A stretch of 64,000 nt of DNA, from positions 62,001 to 126,000 of the forward strand of contig NZ_BQHW01000001.1 in NCBI RefSeq assembly GCF_021602025.1, written 5' to 3'. Position 1 is the first letter of the stretch. Every line of letters starts with the position of its first letter. Below are positions 14,935 through 24,912 of the stretch, one piece after another. This stretch comes from Pseudomonas ceruminis. Its GTDB lineage: Bacteria; Pseudomonadota; Gammaproteobacteria; Pseudomonadales; Pseudomonadaceae. The translations under genes were made by a program, and so were the position numbers. The notes beneath the pieces were generated by a model. The model was not told the origin of the DNA. It worked only from the letters and a program-made list of their open reading frames with translations, and searched no databases.

Positions 14935-16977
14935 TTACGCCACACCCAGCTCATTGAAGACGAACGCATATTCCAGCGCCACATCCCGCAGCCCCTGGTA
15001 GCGCCCGCTCATGCCGCCGTGGCCTGCGCCCATCTCGGTCTTTAGCAGCAGCAGGTTGTCGTCGGTCTTGCGCGTACGCAGGCGCGCCACCCATTTGGCG
15101 GCTTCCCAGTACTGCACGCGGCTGTCGTTGTAGCCGGCGACCACCAGCATGGCCGGGTAGGCCTGGGCGCTGACGTTCTCGTACGGGGCATAGCCCTTGA
15201 TCCGCTCGTACACCTCAGGCGCTTCAGGGTTGCCCCATTCATCGTACTCGGTGACGGTCAGCGGCAGGTCAGGGTCGAGCATGGTGTTGAGCACATCGAC
15301 GAACGGCACTTCGGCGATCGCACAGCGGAACAGTTCCGGACGCAGGTTGAGGACCGCGCCTATCAGCAGGCCACCGGCGCTGCCACCGCTGATGGCCAGG
15401 CGGTCGGAGGTCGTCACGCCGGTGGCGATCAGGTGCTCGGCGCAGGCGATGAAGTCGCTGAAGGTGTTGTGCTTGTGCTCCTGCTTGCCGGCGCGGTACC
15501 AGGCCTCACCCAACTCACCGCCGCCGCGCACATGGGCGATGGCAAAGCCTACGCCGCGTTGCAGCAGGCTCAGGCGGGCGTGGGAGAACCACGGGTCGAG
15601 GCTTTCGCCATAGGCGCCATAGCCGTACAGGTACAGCGGCACGGTCTTGCCCAGGTCCTGTTTGCGGCGGACCAGGCTGATCGGCACCTGGGTGCCGTCC
15701 TCGGCGGTGGCCCACAGGCGCTCGCTCACATAGTCGTCGGCATCGAATTCGCCCAGCACCGGGGTCTGCTTGAGGACTGTCTGCGCGCCTGTGGCCAAGT
15801 CCAGCTGGCGCACCTGGGCCGGGCGGTTGAGTGCCTCGTAGCGCAGACGCACACGGCTGCTGGCGAACTCCAGGCTGTCCTGCACGTACAGGCTGTAGGC
15901 GGCATCGGGCAGTTCCACGCGGTAAGCCGGCACGCCTTGCGGGCGCACTTCGATGATCGGCAGGCCACCTTCACGTAGGCTCAAGGTCAGTGCGCTGGCG
16001 TTCAGGCTCAGGCCTTCGAGCATGACGTCGTCGCGGTGCGGCACCAGCACCTGCCATTGCTCGCGGGTTGGCACCGCGTCTGCCGTGGCCTGGTAAAGGG
16101 CGAAGTTGATGCCGTCCTGGTTGCTGCGAATGAACCAGCGCCACTGGCCGTCGAGCTGGCCGTGGTCGGCGAAGTATTCGTGGCCTTCGACGCGCGGCGC
16201 CAGGCAGGTGAATGCCGCCTGCGGGGTCGCGGCGTCCAGCACCCAGACCTCGCTGGTGGTCTTGCTGTTGAGCAGCAGGACCAGTTGTTTTTCCGAGCTT
16301 GAGCGGTAGCAGTGCAGGAAGAAGCGGCCATCGGGCTCTTCGAACACGGTATGGGCGTCAGCCTCGCCCAAGCGGTGGCGGCGCAGGCGCCAAGGGCGGT
16401 GAGTGTCATCCAACTCGGCGAAGAACAGCGTCTGGCTGTCGTTAGCCCAGGTCAGGCTGCCGTCGCAATCGTCAAAGGGCAGGGTGGTCACGGTGCCGCT
16501 GGCCAGGTCCTTGACGTACAGGGTGTAGATTTCGTCGCCACTGGTGTCCAGGCTATAGGCCAGCAGGCGATGGTCGGGACTGATGTTGAACGCGCCCAGC
16601 GACAGGAAGCCGCCATTGGCCAAGGCGTTGGGGTCGAGCAGCAGTTGCTCCTGGCTGACATCTACCGTGTTCGAATCGTCCGCCGGGCGGGGGCAGCGGT
16701 AATGGCGCGGGTATTCGTCACCTGCGGTGGTGCGGGTGTAGTACAGGTACGGGCCCCAGGGCGAAGGCAGCGACAGGTCGGTTTCGAGAATGCGGCCTTT
16801 GATCTCTTCGAACAGCTGTTCACGCAGGGGCGCCTGGGCGGCCAGGCAGGCCTGCTGGTAAGCATTTTCCGCCTGCAGGTAGTCGAGCACCTCGGCGGTG
16901 TCGCGCTGCTGCAGCCAGGCGTAGGGGTCGGCGGCCTGGTCCTGACGGGCGATGGGGGGCTGGAGCGCGTTGGGCAT
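14935..16977 (-). CDS. ptrB: Oligopeptidase B (S9A prolyl oligopeptidase family)
   Basis: 680 residues from the ATG at 16977 (MPNALQPPIARQDQAADPYAWLQQRDTAEVL). A beta-propeller domain of about 400 residues precedes an alpha/beta-hydrolase domain. The nucleophile is in ISGGSAGGLLIGAVLN near residue 530, the acid is in the GYNDSRVQYWEAAKW region and the His in MGAGHGGMSGR near 650. S9A oligopeptidase B cuts short peptides after Arg and Lys in the cytoplasm; no signal peptide is seen. It is divergent from the membrane-protein gene at 17060. Confidence 0.93.
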   Translation of the reverse strand: MPNALQPPIARQDQAADPYAWLQQRDTAEVLDYLQAENAYQQACLAAQAPLREQLFEEIKGRILETDLSLPSPWGPYLYYTRTTAGDEYPRHYRCPRPADDSNTVDVSQEQLLLDPNALANGGFLSLGAFNISPDHRLLAYSLDTSGDEIYTLYVKDLASGTVTTLPFDDCDGSLTWANDSQTLFFAELDDTHRPWRLRRHRLGEADAHTVFEEPDGRFFLHCYRSSSEKQLVLLLNSKTTSEVWVLDAATPQAAFTCLAPRVEGHEYFADHGQLDGQWRWFIRSNQDGINFALYQATADAVPTREQWQVLVPHRDDVMLEGLSLNASALTLSLREGGLPIIEVRPQGVPAYRVELPDAAYSLYVQDSLEFASSRVRLRYEALNRPAQVRQLDLATGAQTVLKQTPVLGEFDADDYVSERLWATAEDGTQVPISLVRRKQDLGKTVPLYLYGYGAYGESLDPWFSHARLSLLQRGVGFAIAHVRGGGELGEAWYRAGKQEHKHNTFSDFIACAEHLIATGVTTSDRLAISGGSAGGLLIGAVLNLRPELFRCAIAEVPFVDVLNTMLDPDLPLTVTEYDEWGNPEAPEVYERIKGYAPYENVSAQAYPAMLVVAGYNDSRVQYWEAAKWVARLRTRKTDDNLLLLKTEMGAGHGGMSGRYQGLRDVALEYAFVFNELGVA

Positions 16978-17059
16978 CGTGGATCTCTTGGCTAGGGGGC
17001 GCCTGCGCCCGGAAAAGTGTTTATCATAGGCAACTCTTTGCCTGGCTTGCACGATCACC

Positions 17060-17560
17060 ATGACCGAGAACGACTATACCCTCGCCTGGGGCCTTTATGC
17101 CGTTGCTGCCCTGGGCTGCATCTGGGTGGGCTTCAAGCTCACTGGCTGGATGTGGCGCTGGCTGCGTGAGCCACTGCGGGTGATCCTTGCGGTCCTGCTG
17201 CTGACCCCGACCGTGGTCGACCCGGGCAAGGATGCCATGGCCCCGGCCATTGCCATCACCGCCCTAGACCTGGCCTTCAAGGTGGGCAACAACGCCTGGC
17301 GCGCCGTGTCCGATTTCGCCATGTACGGCATGATCGCTTTTGGCCTGTACCTGGTCTTCGTGCTGCTGCGCTGGCCGCTGGAAAAGCGCGCCCGTGCGCG
17401 CCGTGAGCAAGCCGACGCCGCTGCCAAGCGCCGGGTCGCCGAGGACGACCCGTTGGCGGTCGATGCGCCGCTGGCCGCCGAGCGCCGTGACCGCTACCGC
17501 GATGAACCGCCTCCTGCCGCGCCTCCTGGCGGCCGGGGCCGGGTCGAGCCACGTTTGTAA
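17060..17560 (+). CDS. Conserved membrane protein of unknown function
   Basis: 166 residues. Three hydrophobic segments are visible: [37 protein letters not shown] and [18 protein letters not shown], followed by a basic then Pro/Gly-rich cytoplasmic tail ([30 protein letters not shown]). No catalytic motif. It is followed after 14 bases by the GATase gene and then a DUF2937 gene, suggesting a three-gene operon; whether the products act together is not known. Confidence 0.8.
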   Translation: MTENDYTLAWGLYAVAALGCIWVGFKLTGWMWRWLREPLRVILAVLLLTPTVVDPGKDAMAPAIAITALDLAFKVGNNAWRAVSDFAMYGMIAFGLYLVFVLLRWPLEKRARARREQADAAAKRRVAEDDPLAVDAPLAAERRDRYRDEPPPAAPPGGRGRVEPRL

Positions 17561-17574
17561 GCGGAGACTCGAAC

Positions 17575-18348
17575 ATGTGCGAACTGCTGGGCATGAGTGC
17601 CAACGTCCCTACGGACATCGTTTTCAGTTTCACCGGCCTGATGCAGCGCGGCGGGCGTACCGGCCCGCACCGTGACGGCTGGGGCATCGGCTTCTATGAA
17701 GGCCGCGGCCTGCGCCTGTTCCAGGACCCGGCGGCGAGCAGCGAGTCGGAAGTGGCCAACCTGGTGCAGCGCTACCCGATCAAGAGCGAGGTGGTCATCG
17801 GCCACATCCGCCAGGCCAACGTCGGCCGGGTGTGCCTGTCCAACACGCACCCGTTCGTCCGGGAGATGTGGGGGCGCAACTGGTGCTTCGCGCATAACGG
17901 GCAACTCGGCGACTTCGCCGGCCAAGCGACCTTTTATCGCCCGGTAGGCGACACCGACAGCGAAGCGGCTTTCTGCGACCTGCTCAACCGTATCCGTGCG
18001 GCGTTCCCGGAGCCTGTCGAGGTGGAACAGCTGCTGCCGGTGCTGGTCGAAGCCTGTGCCGAGTATCGCAGCAAGGGTGTGTTCAACTGCCTGCTCAGCG
18101 ATGGCGACTGGTTATTCTGCTTCTGCTCGACCAAGCTGGTGCACATCACACGCCGTGCGCCATTTGGTGCGGCACGCTTGAAGGATGTCGACCTGATCGT
18201 CGATTTTCATACCGAAACAACCCCAAACGACGTGGTCACGGTGATCGCCACCGAAGCCTTGACCGAGAACGAGACCTGGCGGCGTTACGAGCCCGGCCAA
18301 TGGGCCCTGTGGCGGCACGGAGAATGCGTTTCGCAAGGCCAGAGCTAA
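17575..18348 (+). CDS. Class II glutamine amidotransferase (YafJ-like)
   Basis: 257 residues. After Met removal the N-terminal nucleophile Cys is exposed ([15 protein letters not shown]), and the Ntn-hydrolase signatures [36 protein letters not shown] and [10 protein letters not shown] follow. It carries only the glutaminase domain, which releases ammonia from glutamine, with no synthetase domain fused. The acceptor partner is unknown. The ATG at 17575 is forced by the Cys-2 requirement. It is the middle gene of a probable three-gene unit. Confidence 0.92.
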   Translation: MCELLGMSANVPTDIVFSFTGLMQRGGRTGPHRDGWGIGFYEGRGLRLFQDPAASSESEVANLVQRYPIKSEVVIGHIRQANVGRVCLSNTHPFVREMWGRNWCFAHNGQLGDFAGQATFYRPVGDTDSEAAFCDLLNRIRAAFPEPVEVEQLLPVLVEACAEYRSKGVFNCLLSDGDWLFCFCSTKLVHITRRAPFGAARLKDVDLIVDFHTETTPNDVVTVIATEALTENETWRRYEPGQWALWRHGECVSQGQS

Positions 18349-18357
18349 GGAAGCTGC

Positions 18358-18879
18358 ATGTTCAGAAGTTACCTGCGGTTGCTGCTGTTCACTGTCGGCC
18401 TGCTGGCCGGTATCCAGGTCCCAGGGTTGGTCAAGGACTACAGCCAGCGGGTCGAGGCGCATCTGTTCGAGTCGCGCCAGGCGCTCGACGGCTTCAAGCA
18501 GACGGCCGAGCGCTTCTTCAACGGCGACCTGCAGGCGCTGGTGCGGCATTACCGCAGCAGTGACGACCCGGTCTTCAACAGTGATGCCAACAGCATCGAA
18601 AGCCTGTTGATCCGCAACCAGTTGCTGGAGAACGAGTGGCAGGCACTGCAGGGCTCCTGGGTCACCACGACCTGGCATGTGCTGGTGCAGCCAGACCCAC
18701 AACTGCGTGAAGAGACGCTCAAAGGTTACAGCTACCAGATTCTGCTGGTGCCGGAGGCGATCGGCTGGGGTGTGGGCGCAGGGTTCGTGCTGGCATTCGT
18801 GGTCGAGAGCCTGTTGCTGGGGATTGGCTGGGTGATTTTGGGCGGGCGGCGCAAAGCAGTGAAAGAAAGCTGGCGCTGA
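18358..18879 (+). CDS. DUF2937 family membrane protein
   Basis: 173 residues. A hydrophobic N-terminal helix (YLRLLLFTVGLLAGIQVPGLV) and a C-terminal membrane pair (IGWGVGAGFVLAFVVESLLLGIGWVILGG) flank a soluble, probably periplasmic region of about 100 residues (YSQRVEAHLFESRQALDGFKQTAERFF), the architecture of DUF2937. The function is unknown. It begins 9 bases after the GATase stop. Confidence 0.8.
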   Translation: MFRSYLRLLLFTVGLLAGIQVPGLVKDYSQRVEAHLFESRQALDGFKQTAERFFNGDLQALVRHYRSSDDPVFNSDANSIESLLIRNQLLENEWQALQGSWVTTTWHVLVQPDPQLREETLKGYSYQILLVPEAIGWGVGAGFVLAFVVESLLLGIGWVILGGRRKAVKESWR

Positions 18880-18945
18880 TCCGCTGTGGCTGTGTCGGCC
18901 CTGCTTGGGTGAACCCGCGCAGGCGCCGGCCCTGTCCACCGGGGC

Positions 18946-19857
18946 TCAGACCAACACAATTCTCTGGGCCCCTACATCCTGCGCATAGTGCTCAAGCACC
19001 TGCCGGCACACCCCGACCACCTCATCCACCAACGCCACCCCGGTCTGCCACGCCACTACCAGCTCCAGGCTCGGTGGCGGTTGCAAACCCTCGAGCAGCA
19101 CCAGTTCGCCGCGGCTCAATTCACCCTCCACCAGCGCTGGCGGCAGGGCGCCAATGCCGAAGCCATCGCGCAGCAGACGAGTGATTGCTGCTACCGAGTT
19201 CACGCAGTTCAGCCGCGGGGCTTGGACACCTGCGTTCTGCAGCAGGCTGAGCACTTCCTGATGCGGCCGCGAGTTCTTCGAGAAGGTGACGATGCGCTCG
19301 CGTGCCAATTCGGCCAGCGAGGCGTAATCACGGTGCTGGGCCGAGCCGGCTGCTGCGATCCAGCCCATGGGGTAGCGTGCCAGGTCCAGGCTGCGGATCG
19401 ACTGTTCGCGCAGCAAATCCGTCTGCAGGATCACGTCGAGAAACCCTTTTTGCAACTGCTCGCGCAGGTTCAGCGCGGTATCGGCCACCAGCTCTATCTC
19501 GACCTGCGGGTAACGCTCGCCCAGCTCGGCCACCAGTGCGCTCATCCAGGTGTGGATCACCGTGTCCATCACACCGATACGGATACGCCCGACCTTGGCC
19601 CGGTCGTTGTCCAGCGACTGCTTCATCGCCTTGGCGGTATCGAGCATGCGCTCGGCATACTCCAGGACCTTGCTGCCCTCCGGCGTCAGGCTCACCCCGC
19701 GGGAGTCGCGCAGTAACAGCTTGACGCCAAGGTCGGCTTCCAGCGCCGCGATGCGGCTGGAGACCGAGGCCTGTGTGGTGAAGAGTTTCTCGGCGGTGAG
19801 GCGAAAACTCTTGAGCCGGGCGACCCAGACGAATGTTTCGAGGAAACGAAGGTTCAT
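18946..19857 (-). CDS. LysR family regulator next to the 5-oxoprolinase cluster
   Basis: 303 residues from the ATG at 19857, at the very start of the winged helix-turn-helix (MNLRFLETFVWVARLKSFRLTAEKLFTTQASVSSRIAALE). The effector domain follows (VGRIRIGVMDTVIHTWMSALVAELGERYPQVEIELV). It is divergent from the MFS gene by 130 bases, the classic LysR layout, so it probably activates MFS-pxpABC in response to 5-oxoproline or a precursor; that link is inferred. A short palindrome at 19939-19955 lies between them. Confidence 0.9.
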   Translation of the reverse strand: MNLRFLETFVWVARLKSFRLTAEKLFTTQASVSSRIAALEADLGVKLLLRDSRGVSLTPEGSKVLEYAERMLDTAKAMKQSLDNDRAKVGRIRIGVMDTVIHTWMSALVAELGERYPQVEIELVADTALNLREQLQKGFLDVILQTDLLREQSIRSLDLARYPMGWIAAAGSAQHRDYASLAELARERIVTFSKNSRPHQEVLSLLQNAGVQAPRLNCVNSVAAITRLLRDGFGIGALPPALVEGELSRGELVLLEGLQPPPSLELVVAWQTGVALVDEVVGVCRQVLEHYAQDVGAQRIVLV

Positions 19858-19938
19858 GATCAGTTTTTCTTGTTCCAGACCGGGCGTTTTTTTCGTTGGA
19901 CTCACCAGGCGCGCGCTCTGAACAATGAAGCCCAGGCC

Positions 19939-19955
19939 GCGACGCCCTACGTCGC
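19939..19955. promoter_or_regulatory. Palindrome in the LysR/MFS divergent region
   Basis: GCGACG-CCCTA-CGTCGC, perfect 6-bp arms, 33 bases before the MFS start. It could be part of the LysR binding region but does not contain a clear T-N11-A core. Confidence 0.3.
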
Positions 19956-19987
19956 TCATAAAACAATACCAACAAGCCGAGGCAAGC

Positions 19988-21274
19988 ATGAACCCGACCG
20001 GCGTGCAGCAGCAGGTTTCGCCTTCACCCTCGACCGGGCCTTTGGCCTGGTACCGCGACATCGACCAACAGCAACGACGTACCTTCTGGAGCTGCAAGAT
20101 CGGCTATGGCCTGGATGGCATGGACACGCAGATGCTCAGCTTCGTCATCCCCACGCTGATCCTGATGTGGGGCATCAGCACCGCCGAGGCGGGGTTGATC
20201 CACACCAGCACCCTGATTGCATCGGCCATCGGCGGCTGGATCGCTGGCATCCTCTCTGACCGTATCGGCCGTGTGCGCACCCTGCAACTGACGGTGCTGT
20301 GGTTCGCTTTCTTCACCTTTCTCTGCGGCTTCGCTCAGAACTACGAGCAACTGCTGATCGCCCGAACCCTGATGGGCTTTGGCTTTGGCGGCGAATGGAC
20401 CGCTGGCGCGGTGCTGATCGGCGAGGTGATCCGTGCCCAGGACCGCGGCAAGGCCGTGGGTATGGTGCAATCCGGTTGGGCGCTGGGTTGGGGCCTCACG
20501 GCGATCCTGTACGCGCTGTTGTTTTCCTGGCTGCCCGCAGAGCAGGCCTGGCGTGCGCTGTTCCTGCTGGGGCTGGTGCCGGCGGTGTTTGTGATCTTCG
20601 TCCGCCGTCTGGTCAAGGACCCCGAGGTGTACCGCCAGGCCAAGGCTGTAGAAACGCCCGAGGCGCCTGCGCAGTTCTACGAAATCTTCGCCTCCGGCAT
20701 GCTCTGGACCACCGTGCGCGCCTCCTTGCTGACCACCGGTGCGCTGGGCGGCTATTACGCCATTACCTCGTGGTTGCCGACCTTTCTCAAGAACGAGCGC
20801 GGCCTGAGCGTGCTCGGTACCGGGGGCTACCTGGCCATGGTGATCGTCGGTTCCTATGTGGGTTATGTGGTCAGTGCGTACCTGTCGGACCTGCTGGGGC
20901 GCAAGAAGAACTTCATCCTGTTCGCCGTAGGTTCGTTCATCATCGTGCTGCTCTACACGCAGATGCGGGTGAGCGATGGCGTGATGCTATGGCTGGGCTT
21001 CCCGCTGGGTTTCTTCGCCTCCGGCATCTTCAGCGGCATGGGCGCCTTTCTCACAGAACTGTTCCCAACGCGTATCCGGGGTTCGGGGCAGGGGTTCTGC
21101 TACAACATCGGCAAAGTCATCGCGGCGATGTTCCCATTGCTCATCGGTCTGCTCGGCGAGAAAGTGCCACTGGGCCTGGGCATCGGTGCTTTCGCTGCGG
21201 TGTCGTACGGCGTGGTGATCGTGGCGGCCTTGAGCCTGCCGGAAACACGCGGCAAACACCTTCAGGCGCGCTAA
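19988..21274 (+). CDS. MFS transporter, probably for 5-oxoproline or related acid
   Basis: 428 residues from the ATG at 19988; the open frame upstream (from 19925) overlaps the LysR promoter region. About twelve membrane segments are seen, with the family signature GWIAGILSDRIGRVRTLQL between helices 2 and 3 and a GFGFGGEWTAGAVLIGEV helix 4 typical of the carboxylate:H+ symport subfamily. It is followed 9 bases later by pxpA, so it most likely imports the substrate of the hydrolase. Substrate is inferred from context only. Confidence 0.88.
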   Translation: MNPTGVQQQVSPSPSTGPLAWYRDIDQQQRRTFWSCKIGYGLDGMDTQMLSFVIPTLILMWGISTAEAGLIHTSTLIASAIGGWIAGILSDRIGRVRTLQLTVLWFAFFTFLCGFAQNYEQLLIARTLMGFGFGGEWTAGAVLIGEVIRAQDRGKAVGMVQSGWALGWGLTAILYALLFSWLPAEQAWRALFLLGLVPAVFVIFVRRLVKDPEVYRQAKAVETPEAPAQFYEIFASGMLWTTVRASLLTTGALGGYYAITSWLPTFLKNERGLSVLGTGGYLAMVIVGSYVGYVVSAYLSDLLGRKKNFILFAVGSFIIVLLYTQMRVSDGVMLWLGFPLGFFASGIFSGMGAFLTELFPTRIRGSGQGFCYNIGKVIAAMFPLLIGLLGEKVPLGLGIGAFAAVSYGVVIVAALSLPETRGKHLQAR

Positions 21275-21283
21275 GGTAGGCAC

Positions 21284-22063
21284 ATGAACATCGACACAGG
21301 AGCTCGCCAGGTGAAACGCCTGCTACTCAACTGCGACATGGGCGAAAGTTTTGGCAGCTGGCGCATGGGCCTGGACGCCGAAGTCATGCCCTACATCGAC
21401 TGCGCCAACATCGCCTGCGGCTACCACGCCGGCGACCCCGGCACCATGCGCCGCACGGTGGCCCTGGCGCTGCAGCACGGGGTGATTGTCGGTGCTCATC
21501 CGGCCTACCCGGACCTGGTCGGCTTCGGCCGCCGGTCCATGGCCTGCAGCGCCGAGGAAATCCGTGACCTGCTGCATTATCAGATCGGCGCCCTGGATGG
21601 CATCTGCAAAGTACTGGGTGGCCGCGTGGCCTATGTCAAACCCCACGGCGCGCTGTACAACGACATGATGGCCGACCCCCTCAAGCTGCGCGCGGTGCTC
21701 GAAGCCGTGGCAGCCTATGGCAGTGGGCTGCCGCTGATGCTGATGGCGACTGCAGACAACAGCGCGGCCCAGGCCCTGGGTGATGAAATCGGCGTGCCAT
21801 TGTGGTTCGAGGCCTTTGCCGACCGTGCCTACACCGCCAGCGGTCACCTGATGTCGCGGCGCCTGCCCGGCGCTGTGCACCATGAGCCGGCCATGGTGGT
21901 CGAACAGGCTGTGCGCCTGGCCCGTGGTGAAACACTGGTGGCGGACGATGGCAGTGCAGTGCGCCTGCAGGCCAGCACGCTCTGCGTGCACGGTGACAAC
22001 GACAGCTCGGTGGCGGCGGTGCGGCAGATCCGCCAGGCGCTTGATGCGCTGGAGCACCCATGA
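21284..22063 (+). CDS. pxpA: 5-oxoprolinase subunit PxpA (LamB/YcsF family)
   Basis: 259 residues. Family motifs are [47 protein letters not shown] and KPHGALYND. PxpA works with PxpBC to split 5-oxoproline to glutamate using ATP. A GTG at 21311 with AGGAG eight bases upstream is a good alternative start, since the first nine residues here are not conserved. It overlaps pxpB by four bases (ATGA), so the three pxp genes are translationally coupled. Confidence 0.94.
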   Translation: MNIDTGARQVKRLLLNCDMGESFGSWRMGLDAEVMPYIDCANIACGYHAGDPGTMRRTVALALQHGVIVGAHPAYPDLVGFGRRSMACSAEEIRDLLHYQIGALDGICKVLGGRVAYVKPHGALYNDMMADPLKLRAVLEAVAAYGSGLPLMLMATADNSAAQALGDEIGVPLWFEAFADRAYTASGHLMSRRLPGAVHHEPAMVVEQAVRLARGETLVADDGSAVRLQASTLCVHGDNDSSVAAVRQIRQALDALEHP

Positions 22064-22755
22064 AGGTGCGCATCGAAGTGGTCGCCATCGATACCCTGAT
22101 GGTGCGCCTGTTCGACACCATCGACGAACGCAACATGCCGTGGATGCTTGCCGCCAGCCAGCGCCTGAGCGCCGCCTTCGGCCCGCATCAGGTCGACCTG
22201 GTGCCGTCCTATACCACGCTGATGGTGCAATTCGACCTGCCGCCAGGGCAGGCGAAGGCGCTGATCGTCAAGGCGCTGGAAGGGCTGCAGCCGGACACGG
22301 GCAACGACGGGCGCCGGCATGAAATTGCCGTGTGGTACGACGCCAGTGTCGGCCCTGAGCTGCCGGTGCTGGCCGCGCGCTGCGGTTTGAGCGAGCGCGA
22401 GGTGATCCGCCTGCACAGTGGGCGGGAGTATCCGGTCTTCGCCCTTGGCTTTGCGCCGGGCTTCGGCTTCATGGGGCTGGTGGACGAACGGTTGGCATCG
22501 CCGCGCCTGAGTACCCCACGCAAACGCGTGGCGGCTGGCAGTGTCGGCATTGCCGAACGCCAGACCGCAGCCTATCCGGCCGTCTCGCCCGGGGGCTGGA
22601 ACCTGATCGGGCGCACCCCGGTGCGCCTGTTCGATCACGAACGTGAGGGCTACAGCCTGCTGCAACCGGGTGACCGGGTGCGTTTCGTGGCGGTTTCCCA
22701 TGCCGAATTCATGGCACTGGGCGGTGATGACAGCCCGCTGGAGGCACAGGCATGA
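22060..22755 (+). CDS. pxpB: 5-oxoprolinase subunit PxpB (KipI family)
   Basis: 231 residues. The KipI/AHS1 pattern is visible: [77 protein letters not shown] and the C-terminal [10 protein letters not shown]. It forms the ATP-dependent hydrolase with PxpC and PxpA in the cytoplasm. Four-base overlaps with both neighbours. In Bacillus the homologue inhibits a sporulation kinase, but the pxpABC arrangement here points to oxoproline hydrolysis. Confidence 0.94.
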   Translation: MKVRIEVVAIDTLMVRLFDTIDERNMPWMLAASQRLSAAFGPHQVDLVPSYTTLMVQFDLPPGQAKALIVKALEGLQPDTGNDGRRHEIAVWYDASVGPELPVLAARCGLSEREVIRLHSGREYPVFALGFAPGFGFMGLVDERLASPRLSTPRKRVAAGSVGIAERQTAAYPAVSPGGWNLIGRTPVRLFDHEREGYSLLQPGDRVRFVAVSHAEFMALGGDDSPLEAQA

Positions 22756-23669
22756 CGCACTTGAGGATCGAAGCCAGCACTGCCTTGTGCCAGTTGCAGG
22801 ATGCCGGGCGCTTTGGCGTGCGCCACCTGGGGGTCACCCAGGGCGGCGCGCTGGATTGGGTGGCGATGTACTGGGCCAACTGGCTGCTGGGTAACCCGCT
22901 GGGGGCGCCGGTGATCGAGGTAGCGCTGGGCGGTTTCACCGTGGTGGCTGAACAGGATTGCGTGCTGGCCCTGGCCGGTGCCGACCTGGAGGCGCGCATC
23001 GATGACCAGCCATTAGCCGCCTGGCGCAGTTTTAGCTTGGCCAAGGGCCAGCGGCTGGCCTTGAAGCAGCCGAAGCAGGGCGTGCGCGCCTACTTGGCGG
23101 CGCCGGGCGGATTCCAGGGTGACGCTGTGCTGGGCAGCTGTGCCACGGTGGTGCGTGAAGCACTGGGCGGTATCGACGGGCGCGGCGCGGCGCTGGGCAA
23201 GGGACAGGTGCTGGCGTTTGCCGGCGCGCCCGCGGTGCTGCGCGAAGTACCCGAAGCGCTGCGCCCGCGTTATTTGCAAGCGCCTGTGCTCGACCTGGTG
23301 ATGGGCGCGCAGATCGGCGATTTCAGCGGTATCAGCCTGTTCGAGGCCTTCAATCGCGATTGGACCTTAGACAGCCGGGCGGATCGCATGGGCATCCGCT
23401 TGCTGGGGCCGCAGCTGGTTTATCAGGGCGCGCCGATGATTTCCGAAGGGATCCCGCTGGGGGCGGTGCAGGTGCCACCGGACGGGCAGCCGATCGTGCT
23501 GCTCAATGACCGGCAGACCATCGGTGGCTATCCGCGTCTGGGGGCGTTGACGCCGTTGGCGCTGGCGCAACTGGCGCAGTGCATGCCGGGGACGGCGGTG
23601 CGGTTCAGGGCGGTGGTGCAGGAGCAGGCCTGGCGCGAACAGCAGTCTTATCTGGACCGCTGGCGGTGA
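22752..23669 (+). CDS. pxpC: 5-oxoprolinase subunit PxpC (biotin-dependent carboxyltransferase-like)
   Basis: 305 residues. AHS2/KipA motifs include LQDAGRFGVRHLGVTQGGALDWVAMYWANWLLGN, EVALGGFTVVAEQDCVLALAGAD, YLAAPGGFQ and DRMGIRLLGPQL, ending GYPRLGALTPLALAQLAQCMPG. Related domains occur in urea carboxylase, hence the misleading carboxyltransferase name. Start overlaps pxpB by four bases. It is the last gene of the unit and is followed by a hairpin before the convergent VWA gene. Confidence 0.94.
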   Translation: MTHLRIEASTALCQLQDAGRFGVRHLGVTQGGALDWVAMYWANWLLGNPLGAPVIEVALGGFTVVAEQDCVLALAGADLEARIDDQPLAAWRSFSLAKGQRLALKQPKQGVRAYLAAPGGFQGDAVLGSCATVVREALGGIDGRGAALGKGQVLAFAGAPAVLREVPEALRPRYLQAPVLDLVMGAQIGDFSGISLFEAFNRDWTLDSRADRMGIRLLGPQLVYQGAPMISEGIPLGAVQVPPDGQPIVLLNDRQTIGGYPRLGALTPLALAQLAQCMPGTAVRFRAVVQEQAWREQQSYLDRWR

Positions 23670-23678
23670 ATCCACCGA

Positions 23679-23706
23679 CCTCTTCGCGGGTCCACCCGCT
23701 AAGAGG
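23679..23706. terminator. CTCTTCGCGGG hairpin between pxpC and the VWA gene
   Basis: CCTCTT/AAGAGG outer arms (23679-23684, 23701-23706) and CGGGT/ACCCG inner arms. Located between convergent genes, it likely stops both. Similar sequences start the hairpin at 38150-38195. Confidence 0.7.
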
Positions 23707-23721
23707 CCAGTGCAGGCAATC

Positions 23722-24900
23722 CTACTTGGACAGGTAACGCATCCCTTCTTCCAACCCTTGCAAGGTCAGGGGGTACATCTTGTCTTCGATCAGGTCACGC
23801 ACCAGGTGGGTCGACGCGGTGTAGTCCCAGGCCTGCTTGGGGTATGGGTTGATCCAGATGATTTTCTTGAATTTCTCCATGAAGCGCTGCATCCACACGT
23901 AGCCGGCTTCTTCGTTCCAGTGCTCCACGCTTCCGCCGGGCTGGGTGATCTCGTACGGCGCCATGGCGGCATCGCCGACGAACACCACTTTGTAGTCGTC
24001 GCCGTATTTGTGCAGCAGGTCGAACGTGGAAAAGCGCTCGGACGTGCGGCGCAAGTTGTTCTTCCACACCGACTCATAGACGAAGTTGTGGAAGTAGTAA
24101 TATTCCAAGTGCTTGAACTCGGTCTTGCAGGCCGAAAACAGCTCTTCGCAGACCTTGACGTGGGCGTCCATCGAACCGCCAATATCGAACAGCAACAGCA
24201 GCTTGACCGTGTTGCGCCGCTCGGGGCGCATCTGGATGTTCAGCAGCCCGGCGTCACGCGCGGTGTGGTCGATGGTGCCGTCGATGTCCAGTTCTTCAGC
24301 CGCACCTTCGCGGGCGAATTTGCGCAGCCGGCGCAGGGCCAGCTTGATGTTGCGGGTGCCAAGTTCCACCTGATCGTCGAGGTTCTTGTACTCGCGCTGG
24401 TCCCACACCTTCACCTCCTTGCCCTGGCGCTTGCCGGCCTCGCCGACGCGGATGCCCTCGGGGTTGAACCCGCCTGAGCCAAACGGGCTGGTGCCGCCGG
24501 TGCCGATCCACTTGTTGCCGCCCGCGTGGCGTTCCTTCTGTTCTTCAAGGCGTTGCTTGAACGCCTCGATCAGCTTGTCCAGGCCGCCCAGCGACTGGAT
24601 CTGCGCACGCTCTTCGTCGCTGAGCGAACGCTCGAACTCCTTGCGTAGCCAGTCTTCGGGGATCAGCGCCTCAAGGTGCCGGTCAAGGTTCTCCAGGCCC
24701 TTGAAGTAGGCGGAAAACGCCCGGTCGAACTTGTCGAAGTGGCGCTCGTCCTTCACCAGGATGGCCCGCGCCAGGTAGTAGAACTCGTCCATATCGGCGA
24801 ACACTACGCGCTGTTGCAAGGCGTTGAGCAGGTCGAGCAGTTCGCGCACCGACACCGGTACCTTGGCCGCACGCATTTCGTTGAACAGGTTGAGCAGCAT
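23722..24900 (-). CDS. VWA domain-containing CoxE-like protein
   Basis: 392 residues. The N-terminal half is helical (LFNEMRAAKVPVSVRELLDLLNAL); the C-terminal von Willebrand A domain has a modified metal site, LLLFDIGGSMDAHVKVCEELFSA near residue 240, where the usual DxSxS reads D-I-G-G-S, and a later GDAAMAPYEI. A MoxR AAA ATPase lies 12 bases upstream, as in the ravA-viaA type pairs that are thought to assemble or mature protein complexes. No target complex gene is adjacent. The protein is cytoplasmic by sequence. Confidence 0.88.
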   Translation of the reverse strand: MLLNLFNEMRAAKVPVSVRELLDLLNALQQRVVFADMDEFYYLARAILVKDERHFDKFDRAFSAYFKGLENLDRHLEALIPEDWLRKEFERSLSDEERAQIQSLGGLDKLIEAFKQRLEEQKERHAGGNKWIGTGGTSPFGSGGFNPEGIRVGEAGKRQGKEVKVWDQREYKNLDDQVELGTRNIKLALRRLRKFAREGAAEELDIDGTIDHTARDAGLLNIQMRPERRNTVKLLLLFDIGGSMDAHVKVCEELFSACKTEFKHLEYYYFHNFVYESVWKNNLRRTSERFSTFDLLHKYGDDYKVVFVGDAAMAPYEITQPGGSVEHWNEEAGYVWMQRFMEKFKKIIWINPYPKQAWDYTASTHLVRDLIEDKMYPLTLQGLEEGMRYLSK

Positions 24901-24912
24901 GGCCGGCTCCTG

